64,000 nucleotides of DNA from contig NZ_JARWSK010000001.1 of assembly GCF_031081985.1 (NCBI RefSeq), forward strand, positions 496,001 to 560,000, given 5' to 3'. Position 1 is the first letter of the stretch. Each line of letters opens with the position of its first letter. The notes under the pieces are model-generated. The model did no database searches. It was not told where the DNA came from and saw only the letters and a program-made list of their open reading frames with translations. Positions 23,619 to 31,338 of the stretch are shown in pieces. This stretch comes from Komagataeibacter xylinus. Its GTDB lineage: Bacteria > Pseudomonadota > Alphaproteobacteria > Acetobacterales > Acetobacteraceae. A program made the position numbers and the translations under genes.

Positions 23619-23828
23619 ATGGAACAAAAAATGGTTGTGATAAAAAGAGGCATCATCAGGGAAGGTGAGTATAAAGGTTGGAGAGTAGAGGTTGATTTTG
23701 ATGAATCAGATACTGGTGGATATTACATATACATAATAAAATCTCCAACAGAGGGATATGATTTGTGGTGCAAAGATATGCCATTGGTAAATGGCGAGTT
23801 GGAAGAGTTTGATGTCAAATGGGAGTAA
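23619..23828 (+). CDS. AT-rich small hypothetical protein
   Basis: 69 residues starting MEQKMVVIKRGIIREGEYKGWRVEVDFDES, with beta-like segments, acidic stretches and a final DVKWE. The size and composition recall small immunity-type proteins, but no family was recognised. It lies in AT-rich DNA inserted between phage remnant genes. No Shine-Dalgarno sequence is visible. Confidence 0.55.
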   Translation: MEQKMVVIKRGIIREGEYKGWRVEVDFDESDTGGYYIYIIKSPTEGYDLWCKDMPLVNGELEEFDVKWE

Positions 23829-24151
23829 ATAATTAAATCAATTAAAATAAAAACATAATTTATTCGCAACATCATTTTTATGATGGCAGGATATTGCCTG
23901 GATAGATTTTGCAAATAGCGTTCAGGTAAAATATACGCCTGTCTGTCATGGATATAAACAGGAAGATGGCATAATATGCCAATAGTCGCACCCAGCTTGC
24001 AGGGATGTACCGTGGCAGGGAGGCAAAACGTACATCCTGCTCACCCATTGCGGTTAAAATAGGCGATCATCCACTATCTGGAGCAGGGTGGATGCCGGTC
24101 GCGCGCAACCCCAGCACACGTACCGGCCCCGCCTGCCGCAAGGACCTGTTC
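23829..24151. other. Noncoding AT-rich stretch before the cupin gene
   Basis: The first 100 bases are very AT-rich and become GC-rich from about 24000. I see no hairpin, repeat or coding frame worth naming. The upstream in-frame extension of the cupin gene (from 24005) reads unlike protein and lacks a ribosome-binding site. Confidence 0.6.
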
Positions 24152-24847
24152 ATGAGCCAGACCAACGTCACCACACGCAGCTTTATCGACCTGCGCGCCT
24201 TTGCCGCCGCATCGGCACCCCAGCCCGGTGACTTCCTGCACGCGCGCACGCTGCTTGCCGGACAGGAAGGCGGTCTTTCCATTGCCGCCTGTGCACCTGA
24301 AGGCGCGGGCATCATCACCGCCATGGCGGAAGATGAATTCGTGATCGTGCTGGCGGGCGAACTCAACATCGGTGCGAATGTGCTTGGTCCCGATGCCAGC
24401 ATCGTGCTGCCCAGGGGGAGCAGTTTCAGTTGGGCTGCGGCACCGGGCACGCGCGCCATCATCATGGGCAGCAAAACCAGCACGCCGGGCGCACAGACGC
24501 CGGTGGCGATCAATCCCGCGCCCGTGCTTGCACCTTCCAAGTCGCCTTCGGCCGATCTGCTGCTTGGTCCCGCACCGACATGCCATAGCTTCAATGACTA
24601 TAAATCCGCCAATGGCGAACTGGTGTGCGGCACATGGGACTCTACGCCTTATGCCCGCCGTGCCATGCATTATGGCCATGCCGAACTGATGTACCTGATT
24701 GAAGGCAGTGTGACGTTCGTGGATGGGGCAGGCCGGGAAAAGACGTTCGTTAAAGGTGATATCTTCTTTGTCGAGCAGGGGGCTGACTGTGCATGGGATA
24801 GCCGGGAATATGTCAAGAAAGTCTATGCCATTTTCCGCCCGGCCTGA
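24152..24847 (+). CDS. Bicupin protein, EutQ/DUF861-like
   Basis: 231 residues from ATG 24152, preceded by AAGGA at the right distance. Two cupin domains: residues about 20-105 (GIITAMAEDEFVIVLAGELNIGA, then IVLPRGSSFSW) and about 140-230 (CGTWDSTPYARRAMHYGHAELMYLIEGSVTFVDGAG, then KGDIFFVEQGADCAWDS). The second looks like the (S)-ureidoglycine aminohydrolase/EutQ type fold. Substrate unknown; no pathway genes are near. It sits among phage remnants and appears to be a passenger gene, followed by a hairpin repeat. Confidence 0.8.
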   Translation: MSQTNVTTRSFIDLRAFAAASAPQPGDFLHARTLLAGQEGGLSIAACAPEGAGIITAMAEDEFVIVLAGELNIGANVLGPDASIVLPRGSSFSWAAAPGTRAIIMGSKTSTPGAQTPVAINPAPVLAPSKSPSADLLLGPAPTCHSFNDYKSANGELVCGTWDSTPYARRAMHYGHAELMYLIEGSVTFVDGAGREKTFVKGDIFFVEQGADCAWDSREYVKKVYAIFRPA

Positions 24848-25195
24848 AGCGCAGGGTATTTATTGCCTGCCATAAAATGGTCCATGCGGAATAATAAAAG
24901 TTTTTGGGTGCCGCCTTTTTTTTAAAGGCGGCATTCTTTTGAAGATTTTCAGAAAATATTCAAATCATAATTAAAAATCATATCCGCCCGTTACCTGTTC
25001 CGCCCACGGTCAAGGCCGCCTGCGGAACAGGCAAGGGGCGCATGATCGCTTACGCATCATGATGGCGCGCCTTACGCCACGCCCCCTTGACCACCCACCC
25101 CAGCCATAGATGGCACCTCGCTGCCATAGCCCGTTACCCGCCGCCACTGCATTACGCATGGCGGCTTTTTTCGTTTTTTCAAGGAAATGAAATTC
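24848..25195. other. Noncoding stretch between cupin gene and capsid fragment
   Basis: Contains the dispersed hairpin repeat (24890-24945), an inverted repeat CCTGTTCCGC (24994-25003) / GCGGAACAGG (25022-25031), and a hairpin with T-run CCGCCA (25141-25146) / TGGCGG (25159-25164) then TTTTTT. The last has terminator form and lies just before the capsid fragment. No gene is seen. Confidence 0.6.
24890..24945 (+). terminator. Dispersed hairpin repeat / terminator after cupin gene
   Basis: Arms GCCGCCTTT and AAAGGCGGC (24910-24932), flanked by AATAATAAAAGTT on the left and ATTCTTTTGAAG on the right. The same unit with the same flanks occurs at 32241-32292. It fits a terminator for the cupin gene and belongs to a repeat family seen four times in this window. 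Confidence 0.75.
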
Positions 25196-25429
25196 ATGGC
25201 GATCGCCAATTTCCCCGCTGCCCTCCAGCCCGTCATCCAGCAGGGGTTCCTGTCGCGTGCGTTCCAGGATGCATTGCAGTCGCGCCTGGGTTTCCGTTCC
25301 ATTGACGACCAGATGGAGTTTCCCGCCCGCATCGGCCAGACCATTACCGATACCCGCGCAGGCCTGCTGCCGCCATCATCCCGCCGCCGCATGCAGGCAG
25401 CCGGTGGGCCGTGGCCTACCAGTTCATGA
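25196..25429 (+). pseudogene. Truncated phage major capsid protein (N-terminal fragment)
   Basis: From ATG 25196 (AAGGA ten bases upstream) the frame reads MAIANFPAALQPVIQQGFLS, RAFQDALQSRLGFRSIDD and FPARIGQTITDTRAGLLPP, the start of a capsid family seen after scaffold genes in tailed phages. It stops at about 77 residues, whereas capsids have about 300-400. The sequence after LLPP no longer looks like capsid, so a deletion joined other DNA here. Confidence 0.7.
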
Positions 25430-25593
25430 CCACCATCGGGCTGAACATCGGCTGGGCGGAAAATCACTTCAAGCCGGGACAGTCGGGCGTGCGGGTGCCG
25501 CTGGCCGACAAGCCTGCGGCCAAGCAGGCCGTGACCGCAGCGGGTATTCCCGTTCTGAACAGGAAGGGCAGGCCCGAAATACCGCAAGAATAG
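25411..25593 (+). pseudogene. Fragment of an unrecognised phage gene
   Basis: 60 residues, MAYQFMTTIGLNIGWAENHF, then KPGQSGVRVPLADKPAAKQA and a tail ending PEIPQE. It is in another frame than the capsid fragment, and the same frame is open further upstream (PPPHAGSRWAVAYQF), so the part after the capsid fragment is probably the end of another gene joined by the deletion. No family recognised. Confidence 0.4.
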
Positions 25594-25689
25594 GGGTGCA
25601 GCTTCGGCGCTAGGTGGATGGCCGATGTGAGCCGAAGCTGCATGCTCCATTCTGCCCTTCATTACGGCAAAAATAAGTCACGTATGTTT

Positions 25690-26103
25690 CACCGCCATCA
25701 GTCTTTCATGTGTTACAGCGGCCATGGGCCCCGCAAACGTGGCGCTGGCCAATACGGTAATAACTGCACTCAAGGAGGCTCTCGATACGTTCAGGAATGC
25801 CGCCGGGGCGAGCACATCGTCAGTTATGACAGTACCAGCATTCGCACGGCGTTTGACGGTATTATAGCTGATATCGAGCAGATCAATACACTTGTTATCG
25901 CAGTCATTACCGGCATGGCGTCTGACCTGTCGGGCACTGTGGTCTCGGAGGTAAAAACGGCAGCGAATGCCGCGTCAACGCTGATCTCGCTGCTCAAGGC
26001 CATGGTGGACATGACTGCACGGCGCAGCACAGTTGGCACGACACTGACGGCGCAGGAGGCAATCGGGCGGATTACGGTTTTCGTGGCAACACATGGTGCA
26101 TGA
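25690..26103 (+). pseudogene. Probable frameshifted gene with signal-like N-terminus
   Basis: Two frames look coding one after the other. The first (to about 25865) reads VCFTAISLSCVTAAMGPANV, then ALANTVITALKEALDTFRNA, signal-peptide-like followed by helices. The second (to 26103) reads SIRTAFDGIIADIEQINTLV, then IAVITGMASDLSGTVVSEVK and AANAASTLISLLKAMVDM. The long second frame extended upstream gives unlikely Cys/Arg-rich protein. I infer one helical protein broken by a frameshift near 25830-25865. No family recognised. Confidence 0.4.
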
Positions 26104-26127
26104 ATGATCATGAGCAGGGGAAGCAAT

Positions 26128-26274
26128 ATGGAACATGCCACAAATGTATTTGCCTTCCTTTACGGCATTGTGGTGGGAAATGCCGTCAGCCTGCTGGCCG
26201 GGGGGCTTTTTATGTTACGGCACTGGCGGCGGCAACGGATGATGCGCGAACGCCTTGGGCCGCCGGTGACCTGA
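26128..26274 (+). CDS. Small single-pass membrane protein
   Basis: 48 residues, MEHATNVFAFLYGIVVGNAV followed by SLLAGGLFMLRHWRRQRMM: one membrane helix (about 8-29) then a strongly basic segment. ATG 26128 has AGGGGA six bases upstream, which supports it over the longer frame in the same region. No family recognised; it closes the phage remnant. Confidence 0.55.
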   Translation: MEHATNVFAFLYGIVVGNAVSLLAGGLFMLRHWRRQRMMRERLGPPVT

Positions 26275-26303
26275 GAAAAGTCAGTTGAAAACCTCACGCA
26301 ATA

Positions 26304-26323
26304 CCGCCTTTTTATAAAGGCGG
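26304..26323. terminator. Hairpin of the GCCGCCTTT family
   Basis: Arms CCGCCTTT (26304-26311) and AAAGGCGG (26316-26323) with a 4-base loop, between two convergent genes. It can end transcription from both sides. Short version of the family at 24890, 32241 and 50129. Confidence 0.7.
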
Positions 26324-26332
26324 CATTCAAAA

Positions 26333-27229
26333 TCACTTTCCGGGTTGTGAGCGTGCAGGCACCCTGATCTCACTTGCCAGCACGCCTGCCACAATACAGC
26401 ACGCGCCCAGAATCGAGGTGGCTGGCATCAGGTCACCGGCCACGCGCCCGACAATACCCCCCCATACCGGCTCACCCGCGTAGATAATGGTGGCCCGCGT
26501 GGGCGAGACGGCTTTCTGCGCCCAGTTCATGGCCAGTTGCACAAGCATGCTGCCAACGCCCAGACCCACGCTCCCGGCAACCCATATCCATGAAAATGTG
26601 GGCAGGCGCTCGCCCGCAACCGGCATGGCCAGCAGGGCTAGGATCCCGGCCACGAGCAACTGCACCACGGTGATGCGCCTGCTGTCTCCCACCAACGCAC
26701 AACGGCTGATCAGTATGATCTCGCCTGCTGCCGATACGGCACACAGCACGGTCGCCCATTCACCCCGGCCAAATCCACCTTTGGTTGCATCCTTACCTGC
26801 CAGCAGCACCAGGCCACCAAAAGCCATTCCAATGCCTACCCAGTTCATGATGCGTGGCGGCCTGCGCAGCACGATCCATTGCACAAGAGGCACGATCGGC
26901 ACGTAAAGTGCAGTCAGAAAAGCGGAACGGCTGCTGCTGATGGTTTGCAGACCGTAGGTCTGCAGGGTGTAACAGCCCCATATTGCAATGCCGATCGCCA
27001 TACCCGCGCCCATCTCGGCCAGGGTCATCCGGCGCAGGACGCGATGAAAAACGGTGCAGCCGATCAACCCTGCTGTCATGAAGCGCAACCCGACGAAGAA
27101 CAGGGGGCCGCAATGTCGTAGCGTGACATGCACGATCAGGAACGTGCCCCCCCAGAACAGCGTTACGGCCATCAGGGCCAGTTCCTGCCGTGAGGGAAGG
27201 TTCATGATCGCCATGCGCGCGCCCGCCAT
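26333..27229 (-). CDS. DMT superfamily transporter (EamA)
   Basis: 298 residues with about ten membrane helices in two EamA halves. The N-terminal half shows LMAVTLFWGGTFLIVHVTL and FVGLRFMTAGLIG; the second half starts near WATVLCAVSAAGEIILISR and includes PTRATIIYAGEPVWGGIVG, the typical 'P v f a a l l a' motif. It is an inner-membrane exporter for an unknown metabolite or amino acid. It is convergent with the phage remnant and divergent from mgtC. Confidence 0.88.
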   Translation of the reverse strand: MAGARMAIMNLPSRQELALMAVTLFWGGTFLIVHVTLRHCGPLFFVGLRFMTAGLIGCTVFHRVLRRMTLAEMGAGMAIGIAIWGCYTLQTYGLQTISSSRSAFLTALYVPIVPLVQWIVLRRPPRIMNWVGIGMAFGGLVLLAGKDATKGGFGRGEWATVLCAVSAAGEIILISRCALVGDSRRITVVQLLVAGILALLAMPVAGERLPTFSWIWVAGSVGLGVGSMLVQLAMNWAQKAVSPTRATIIYAGEPVWGGIVGRVAGDLMPATSILGACCIVAGVLASEIRVPARSQPGK

Positions 27230-27298
27230 TGTTTTATTTTGATCCGCACCTCTTCCTCCAGATAACCAAAAATAAAGTGGGGCTTACCCTGCGCGAAG

Positions 27299-27324
27299 GC
27301 ACGCAACCCGGCCTTCTTGCGTGC
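27299..27324. repeat. Hairpin upstream of mgtC-like gene
   Basis: Arms GCACGCAA (27299-27306) and TTGCGTGC (27317-27324) with a 10-base loop, in the region between the divergent transporter and MgtC-like genes, 45 bases before the latter start. It may be a leader structure or an operator. No run of T follows. Confidence 0.4.
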
Positions 27325-27368
27325 TGTTTAACACCCGGGCGCATGGCTTGAAGCAGAGGAGGGCCGTC

Positions 27369-28169
27369 TTGTCACTTTTTGCCAATATGTCATCGGGGGA
27401 AGGCTGGCTCCAGCTTGGTGAACTCGTGCTTGCTTTCATCCTGTCGGCCCTGGTGGGGATGGAACGGGAGTTCAGGCAGAAAAGTGCTGGCCTGCGCACT
27501 TACACGCTGGTCGGGGTGGCGTCCGCGCTATTCATGCTGGTATCAAAATACGGTTTCAACAACATTCTTGATGCGGGGCGGGTGGTGCTGGACCCCTCAC
27601 GCATCGCGGCACAGGAGGTATCGGGCATCGGGTTCATTGGCGGTGGCGTGATCTTCATGCGGCGCGACATCGTGCGGGGGTTGACCACGGCGGCATCAGT
27701 CTGGCTGACTGCGGCCCTTGGCATGGCCTGTGGGGCAGGGCTGATTACGCTGGCGGTAGCGACAACCATTGGCCATTTCATCATCATGCTCGGCTTTCCG
27801 CGCATCAGCCACCTTGTTCCACGCGATCATGCCGCCCGCCCGGTCGGGCTGTTCGTGTCCTACCCCGATGGGCGGGGGCTGCTGCGCACGATCCTGATCC
27901 GCTGCACCAGGCTGCGTTTCACCATTACCCGCGTCAAGCTCGAGCCGCCTGATCAATCCCTGCACGACCCCGAGGCCCTGCAGGATCTGCGCGACCGACA
28001 GCACGATGCCGAACTGTCACGACCTGATGAGAGACCGGGCCACGGCACGGTCACGCTCTTCCTCAAGGTGCGCGGCAAGCGGCCTGTCTCGCACCTTGTT
28101 GCCGCGTTATCGGATCTTGATGGCATTATCAGCGTGGAAACCGATGAAGGCGATCATGACCCCGAATAG
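27369..28169 (+). CDS. MgtC/SapB family membrane protein
   Basis: 266 residues. Typical MgtC features: LGELVLAFILSALVGMEREF, RTYTLVGVASALFMLVSKYG, SGIGFIGGGVIFM and VRGLTTAASVWLTAALGMACG, followed by a membrane helix and a cytoplasmic C-terminal ACT-like domain (about 160-266). The family acts in acid or magnesium-limited conditions and modulates F-type ATPase or other partners. I chose TTG 27369, which has GAGGAGGG five bases upstream; GTG 27321 and ATG 27387 are less good. Confidence 0.9.
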   Translation: MSLFANMSSGEGWLQLGELVLAFILSALVGMEREFRQKSAGLRTYTLVGVASALFMLVSKYGFNNILDAGRVVLDPSRIAAQEVSGIGFIGGGVIFMRRDIVRGLTTAASVWLTAALGMACGAGLITLAVATTIGHFIIMLGFPRISHLVPRDHAARPVGLFVSYPDGRGLLRTILIRCTRLRFTITRVKLEPPDQSLHDPEALQDLRDRQHDAELSRPDERPGHGTVTLFLKVRGKRPVSHLVAALSDLDGIISVETDEGDHDPE

Positions 28170-28200
28170 ACAGCCTGCACCGCGCCGCTCAGGGGGCCGC

Positions 28201-28545
28201 TCAGACCGGTAGCTGCACACGGCCCTGTGCATCATGAGTTACGGCAGTGGTGGCGACAACCGCACCAACAGGCAGGGCGGCATAGAGATGCGGAAAAAGC
28301 TGCCCTCCACGTGAGGGTTCCCAGCGCACGGCCGCCGGGTCAAGCAGGGCCAGATCGACCGCAAGCAGCACAAGACCACTCTGGCCTGCAAAATGCTTTT
28401 CAAGCGTGCCCTGCACCTGTGGCCCGGTGGAGAAATGGATGAAGCCATCCGCCACATCAGCCGGCGAGCCTTTGAACAGGCCCACGCGGACTAATGCTTC
28501 ATGTTCGGGGGCAGTCAGGATTTTATAGACGATATGCTCTGTCAT
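28201..28545 (-). CDS. DUF952 family protein
   Basis: 114 residues. DUF952 pattern: MTEHIVYKILTAPEHEAL, DGFIHFSTGPQVQGTLEKHFAG and LVLLAVDLALLDPAAVRWEPS, with the His residues of the fold (HFST, HLYAAL). Often found next to toxin or dehydrogenase genes; function not known. It overlaps the upstream gene by 4 bases (ATGA), suggesting cotranslation. Confidence 0.85.
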   Translation of the reverse strand: MTEHIVYKILTAPEHEALVRVGLFKGSPADVADGFIHFSTGPQVQGTLEKHFAGQSGLVLLAVDLALLDPAAVRWEPSRGGQLFPHLYAALPVGAVVATTAVTHDAQGRVQLPV

Positions 28546-28883
28546 GACGTTCTGGTCCGGTCAGGGGAGGGCACAGCATAGGGCAGCGCACCAGCAGGGG
28601 AAACATGCTGGTCACCATAGCGTCTCACTGCATGCGATGCGAGCAGGCCCATCCGGGCCATGAGTGTGCGCGGGTCCGGCCCCGAGACCAGCCACGTGAG
28701 CGGGATGGCCGTCAGGGCCACCAGCGAGGCATAGCCCGTGACCAGACAAACCCGATGTAACCGGGCATGACAATACGCATCATAGCTTCCGGCATGTCGG
28801 CCGCCTGCAAATCCGGCAAAACCGGGCCGCTTTAATGGCATATCCGGAGTGAGAAAAGGGGGAAGGCGCACAATTACGGTCAT
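28542..28883 (-). CDS. Hypothetical protein with one membrane segment
   Basis: 113 residues, MTVIVRLPPFLTPDMPLKRP at the start, and a hydrophobic stretch near 45-68 (VCLVTGYASLVALTAIPLTWLVSG). The stop overlaps the DUF952 start as ATGA, the main reason to accept it. Amino acid use is otherwise odd, so it may be a spurious frame. No family recognised. Confidence 0.4.
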   Translation of the reverse strand: MTVIVRLPPFLTPDMPLKRPGFAGFAGGRHAGSYDAYCHARLHRVCLVTGYASLVALTAIPLTWLVSGPDPRTLMARMGLLASHAVRRYGDQHVSPAGALPYAVPSPDRTRTS

Positions 28884-28973
28884 GATGTAAAATCAGTCTG
28901 GCCATTGCGGCGCCATGGGCGCACCGTGGAGTTACTCAACCACTACTGTGCATGAAGAGACGGAAAGGTTCGC

Positions 28974-29381
28974 ATGATGATGCCCCTCCCTGGCAATGAT
29001 ACGGAACCAGCCGTGCTGCATTTTCCACGCCGGGCCATTCTGCCTGCAGGAGAAGCATCGGATTACCTGGGCATCCACCCGCGCCACCTGCGCGCCATGC
29101 GCCTGCTGCGTTGCGGGCCGAAAACCATCACCATCAATCGCGAGACACTTTATACCGAAGAAGACCTGCGCAGCTTCCGCCAAGGATTGCTCAATATGGT
29201 CGGCGTTACGGAAAACGGGGGGTTTTACCGGGAGCTCAAGCCCGGTGAACGAACCGCCGCAACTGAGGGTGACCCGCTGATCAGGCTCCTGTCGCGCCAT
29301 ATCATTCGCCGCAAGGCCATGCTGGTGGGCCTGTGGAGCATGATGGCGCTGGGCATTGGCATCGACCTGATCCTGTTCTGA
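28974..29381 (+). CDS. Hypothetical protein with MerR-like HTH and C-terminal membrane helix
   Basis: 135 residues. The first part (LPAGEASDYLGIHPRHLRAMRLLRCGPKTITINRETLYTEEDLRSFRQGL) reads like a helix-turn-helix of the excisionase/MerR type. The last 25 residues form a membrane helix (AMLVGLWSMMALGIGIDLILF). A membrane-tethered DNA binder is a possible reading. AAGG lies upstream of the start. The terminator at 29418-29451 follows. Confidence 0.65.
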   Translation: MMMPLPGNDTEPAVLHFPRRAILPAGEASDYLGIHPRHLRAMRLLRCGPKTITINRETLYTEEDLRSFRQGLLNMVGVTENGGFYRELKPGERTAATEGDPLIRLLSRHIIRRKAMLVGLWSMMALGIGIDLILF

Positions 29382-29417
29382 ACAGGAGTGCTTACGGAGC
29401 ACAGTCTATCGAGAACA

Positions 29418-29451
29418 AAAAAAGGGGGCTCCATCAGGAGCCCCCTTTTTT
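29418..29451. terminator. Bidirectional terminator
   Basis: Perfect 15-base arms AAAAAAGGGGGCTCC (29418-29432) and GGAGCCCCCTTTTTT (29437-29451) with a 4-base loop, lying between two convergent genes. A and T runs on the outsides allow it to work in both directions. Confidence 0.95.
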
Positions 29452-29475
29452 GACACATGGTGTCAGGCGCGCAGA

Positions 29476-29751
29476 TTACTGCTGGCCGTGATCGCCGTGC
29501 TCATGGTCGCCATGCTCACCACCGTGGTCACGGTCGCCGTGCTCGCCACCATGATCGCGATCGCCATGCTCGTCACCACCGTGGTCACGGTCGCCATGCT
29601 CGCCGCCCTGACCGTTCTGGTCATGACCGCCGCGATGGCCGCCATGGTGGCCACGGTGCTCACCGTGGTGCTGGTCGTTGTTGTCATCCGCATGGGCAGC
29701 GACGGGCAGGGCCAGGCCGAGGGCAGCAGCAAAAAGCAGTGCTTTTTTCAT
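29476..29751 (-). CDS. His/Asp/Gly-rich secreted protein with tandem repeats
   Basis: 91 residues. Signal peptide MKKALLFAAALGLALPVAAHA, then a mature part made almost only of His, Gly, Asp, Glu and Arg. Units of the type HGDRDHGG(D)E recur four times or more. No hydrophobic core is possible, so it should be disordered and bind metal ions in the periplasm (zinc, nickel, copper or iron). The DNA repeats are near-identical, so copy number may vary between strains. Confidence 0.75.
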   Translation of the reverse strand: MKKALLFAAALGLALPVAAHADDNNDQHHGEHRGHHGGHRGGHDQNGQGGEHGDRDHGGDEHGDRDHGGEHGDRDHGGEHGDHEHGDHGQQ

Positions 29752-29917
29752 GTAATCTATTCCTTCCTAACGAACTGATTTTTTCAAATCAGATATTGCC
29801 TTATAAAATAACGGCCCGATGATATAAAGAGCATACCGCTATTTCATTTGTAACCGAATGCATCACTTATATCCCTGAAGGTCAATACCTGAATTTTGCG
29901 TAACGCTGCCATGCATT

Positions 29918-30079
29918 TCAGGCATCATCATACAGGAAACCTTCATCGGATACCGTATGTGCGGCATCCTGCTGGCGGGCATAACCGCGCCTGCTGCGCC
30001 ACGCGCGCAGCAGGGCTTCACGCCACTCTTCATGCGGCTCTTTGCGGGGTTTTGGAGTGGAATCGGACTGTACGTTCAT
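29918..30079 (-). CDS. Small hypothetical protein
   Basis: 53 residues from ATG 30079: MNVQSDSTPKPRKEPHEEWR, then EALLRAWRSRRGYARQQDAA. Charged, with a helical middle rich in Arg/Trp and an acidic end. AAGG lies about 11 bases upstream. No family recognised; the longer upstream frame looks unlike protein. Confidence 0.45.
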   Translation of the reverse strand: MNVQSDSTPKPRKEPHEEWREALLRAWRSRRGYARQQDAAHTVSDEGFLYDDA

Positions 30080-30424
30080 GATCCGGAAACCTTTGAAAAA
30101 GCCCGCCAAAGCGCAGGCAGGGATGCTTAACAAATATGGAACATCACAAGTGTGACGATTGTATGAATCCTGTTTCGCGGCACCCTGGCTTTTTCCCTCT
30201 GCAGAGGCTAAGGATCGACCTGATGGTGGTATTGTTAGGAATCTATTCTTCTTGCGCCACAGGTAATCAGGGTCGTCCCGCCGAAATAAACGTGATGGTG
30301 AAAAATTGCCGGAACCGGGCGAAACAGCATGGCCATGCCCCTCTGGCCCTTGTGGAGCATCCATGGTCTTGTGAAGCCAAAGGCGCGTGCGCGCGTTCCA
30401 CCCGCAAAGAAAGGAAGACCGACC
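30080..30424. other. Noncoding stretch before the SDR gene
   Basis: Between divergent genes, so likely holding promoters for the 53-residue protein and the dehydrogenase. I find no clear hexamers, hairpins or repeats. The in-frame extension of the dehydrogenase from 30329 lacks conserved sequence. Confidence 0.55.
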
Positions 30425-31213
30425 ATGCAGATTGATCTGACCGGCCGCACGGCCATTGTAACAGGCTCAACCGGCGGGATCGGCCTGGCCATTGCCAGGG
30501 GTCTGGCTGCAAGCGGTGCGCATGTCATCATCAACGGGCGCCGCCCGGCAGCGGTAGCGGAGGCGGTCAAGGCTCTCGGTGCATTGGGCAAGGGCAGCGT
30601 AGCTGGCTTTACGGGCGATCTGGGCATGGCGGAAGGCTGTGCTGCGCTGGTCGCAGCCCACCCGCATTGTGATATCCTGATCAACAATCTGGGCATTTTC
30701 GAGCAGAAAGATTTTTTTGAAACTCCGGATGCCGACTGGACCCGGTTTTTCGAGGTCAATGTCATGTCTGGCGTGCGGCTTGCACGTGCCTATCTGCCGG
30801 GCATGCAGGCGCGCAACTGGGGGCGTGTGGTATTCATTTCATCGGAATCGGCGTTCAACGTTCCGGTCGAGATGATTCATTACGGCTTCAGCAAGACCGC
30901 GCAGGTCACCATCGCCCGCGGCCTGGCAGAGCGAATGGCAGGCACCAATGTCACCGTCAATTCCGTGCTGCCGGGGCCAACCCTGTCGGAAGGGCTGGCG
31001 GAAATGCTCAGGCCCGAGCAGGAAAAAACCGGCAGGACAATGGAGGAAGTGGCGGCCGAATTCGTGATGCAGCATCGCCCGTCTTCCATCATCCGCCGCG
31101 CCGCGAGCGTGGATGAAGTGGCGAACATGGTGGTTTACCTGTCCTCGCCGCAGGCTTCGGCCACCACGGGGGCGGCGGTACGCGTTGACGGCGGCGTGCT
31201 GAGCACGATCTGA
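30425..31213 (+). CDS. Short-chain dehydrogenase/reductase
   Basis: 262 residues from ATG 30425, after AAGGA. Classical SDR: cofactor motif TGSTGGIG (about 12-19), NNLG, catalytic Ser in VVFISSES (about 139) and Tyr/Lys in YGFSK (about 152-156), and the C-terminal GAAVRVDGGV. It oxidises or reduces an unknown alcohol/ketone substrate with NAD(P)H in the cytoplasm. Start 30329 would add a non-conserved tail. It precedes the rhodanese gene by 125 bases on the same strand. Confidence 0.9.
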   Translation: MQIDLTGRTAIVTGSTGGIGLAIARGLAASGAHVIINGRRPAAVAEAVKALGALGKGSVAGFTGDLGMAEGCAALVAAHPHCDILINNLGIFEQKDFFETPDADWTRFFEVNVMSGVRLARAYLPGMQARNWGRVVFISSESAFNVPVEMIHYGFSKTAQVTIARGLAERMAGTNVTVNSVLPGPTLSEGLAEMLRPEQEKTGRTMEEVAAEFVMQHRPSSIIRRAASVDEVANMVVYLSSPQASATTGAAVRVDGGVLSTI

Positions 31214-31338
31214 CCTGGCCGCCCTGTGCGTGCGTCCCGCGCCGATCATGGCCGGGGCGTGGCGCAGACCCTGCATGACACTGCGGATTGCTGGTAGGAG
31301 AACAGGGTCTGTTCATCATCATGCCGCAGGGATGTTTC

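Larger units (their letters stand above)
20468..26323 (+). mobile_element. Decayed remnant of a second tailed phage
   Basis: Rightward genes for a small terminase, a terminase/portal chimera, a scaffold-like protein and a truncated major capsid protein are in tailed-phage order, but large parts are missing and the set is split by a 1.7-kb insertion with an AT-rich gene and a cupin gene. No integrase, tail or lysis genes remain. It is distinct from the Mu-like phage, which has its own complete packaging genes. The ends are not defined. Confidence 0.75.

Noticed and set aside
25072-25662. 196-codon minus-strand frame over the capsid fragment
   Set aside because: Shadow of capsid-derived sequence; the plus strand carries recognisable capsid residues with a proper ribosome-binding site.
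26100-26288. 62-codon plus-strand frame
   Set aside because: Cys-rich unlikely protein; the other frame from 26128 has a good Shine-Dalgarno sequence and a membrane helix.
28932-29402. 156-codon minus-strand frame opposite the HTH/membrane gene
   Set aside because: The plus-strand product has a clear domain pattern and the terminator orientation fits it.
29476-29751. CRISPR-like array from short repeats
   Set aside because: Repeats are coding, immediately tandem and lack unique spacers; they form the His-rich protein.
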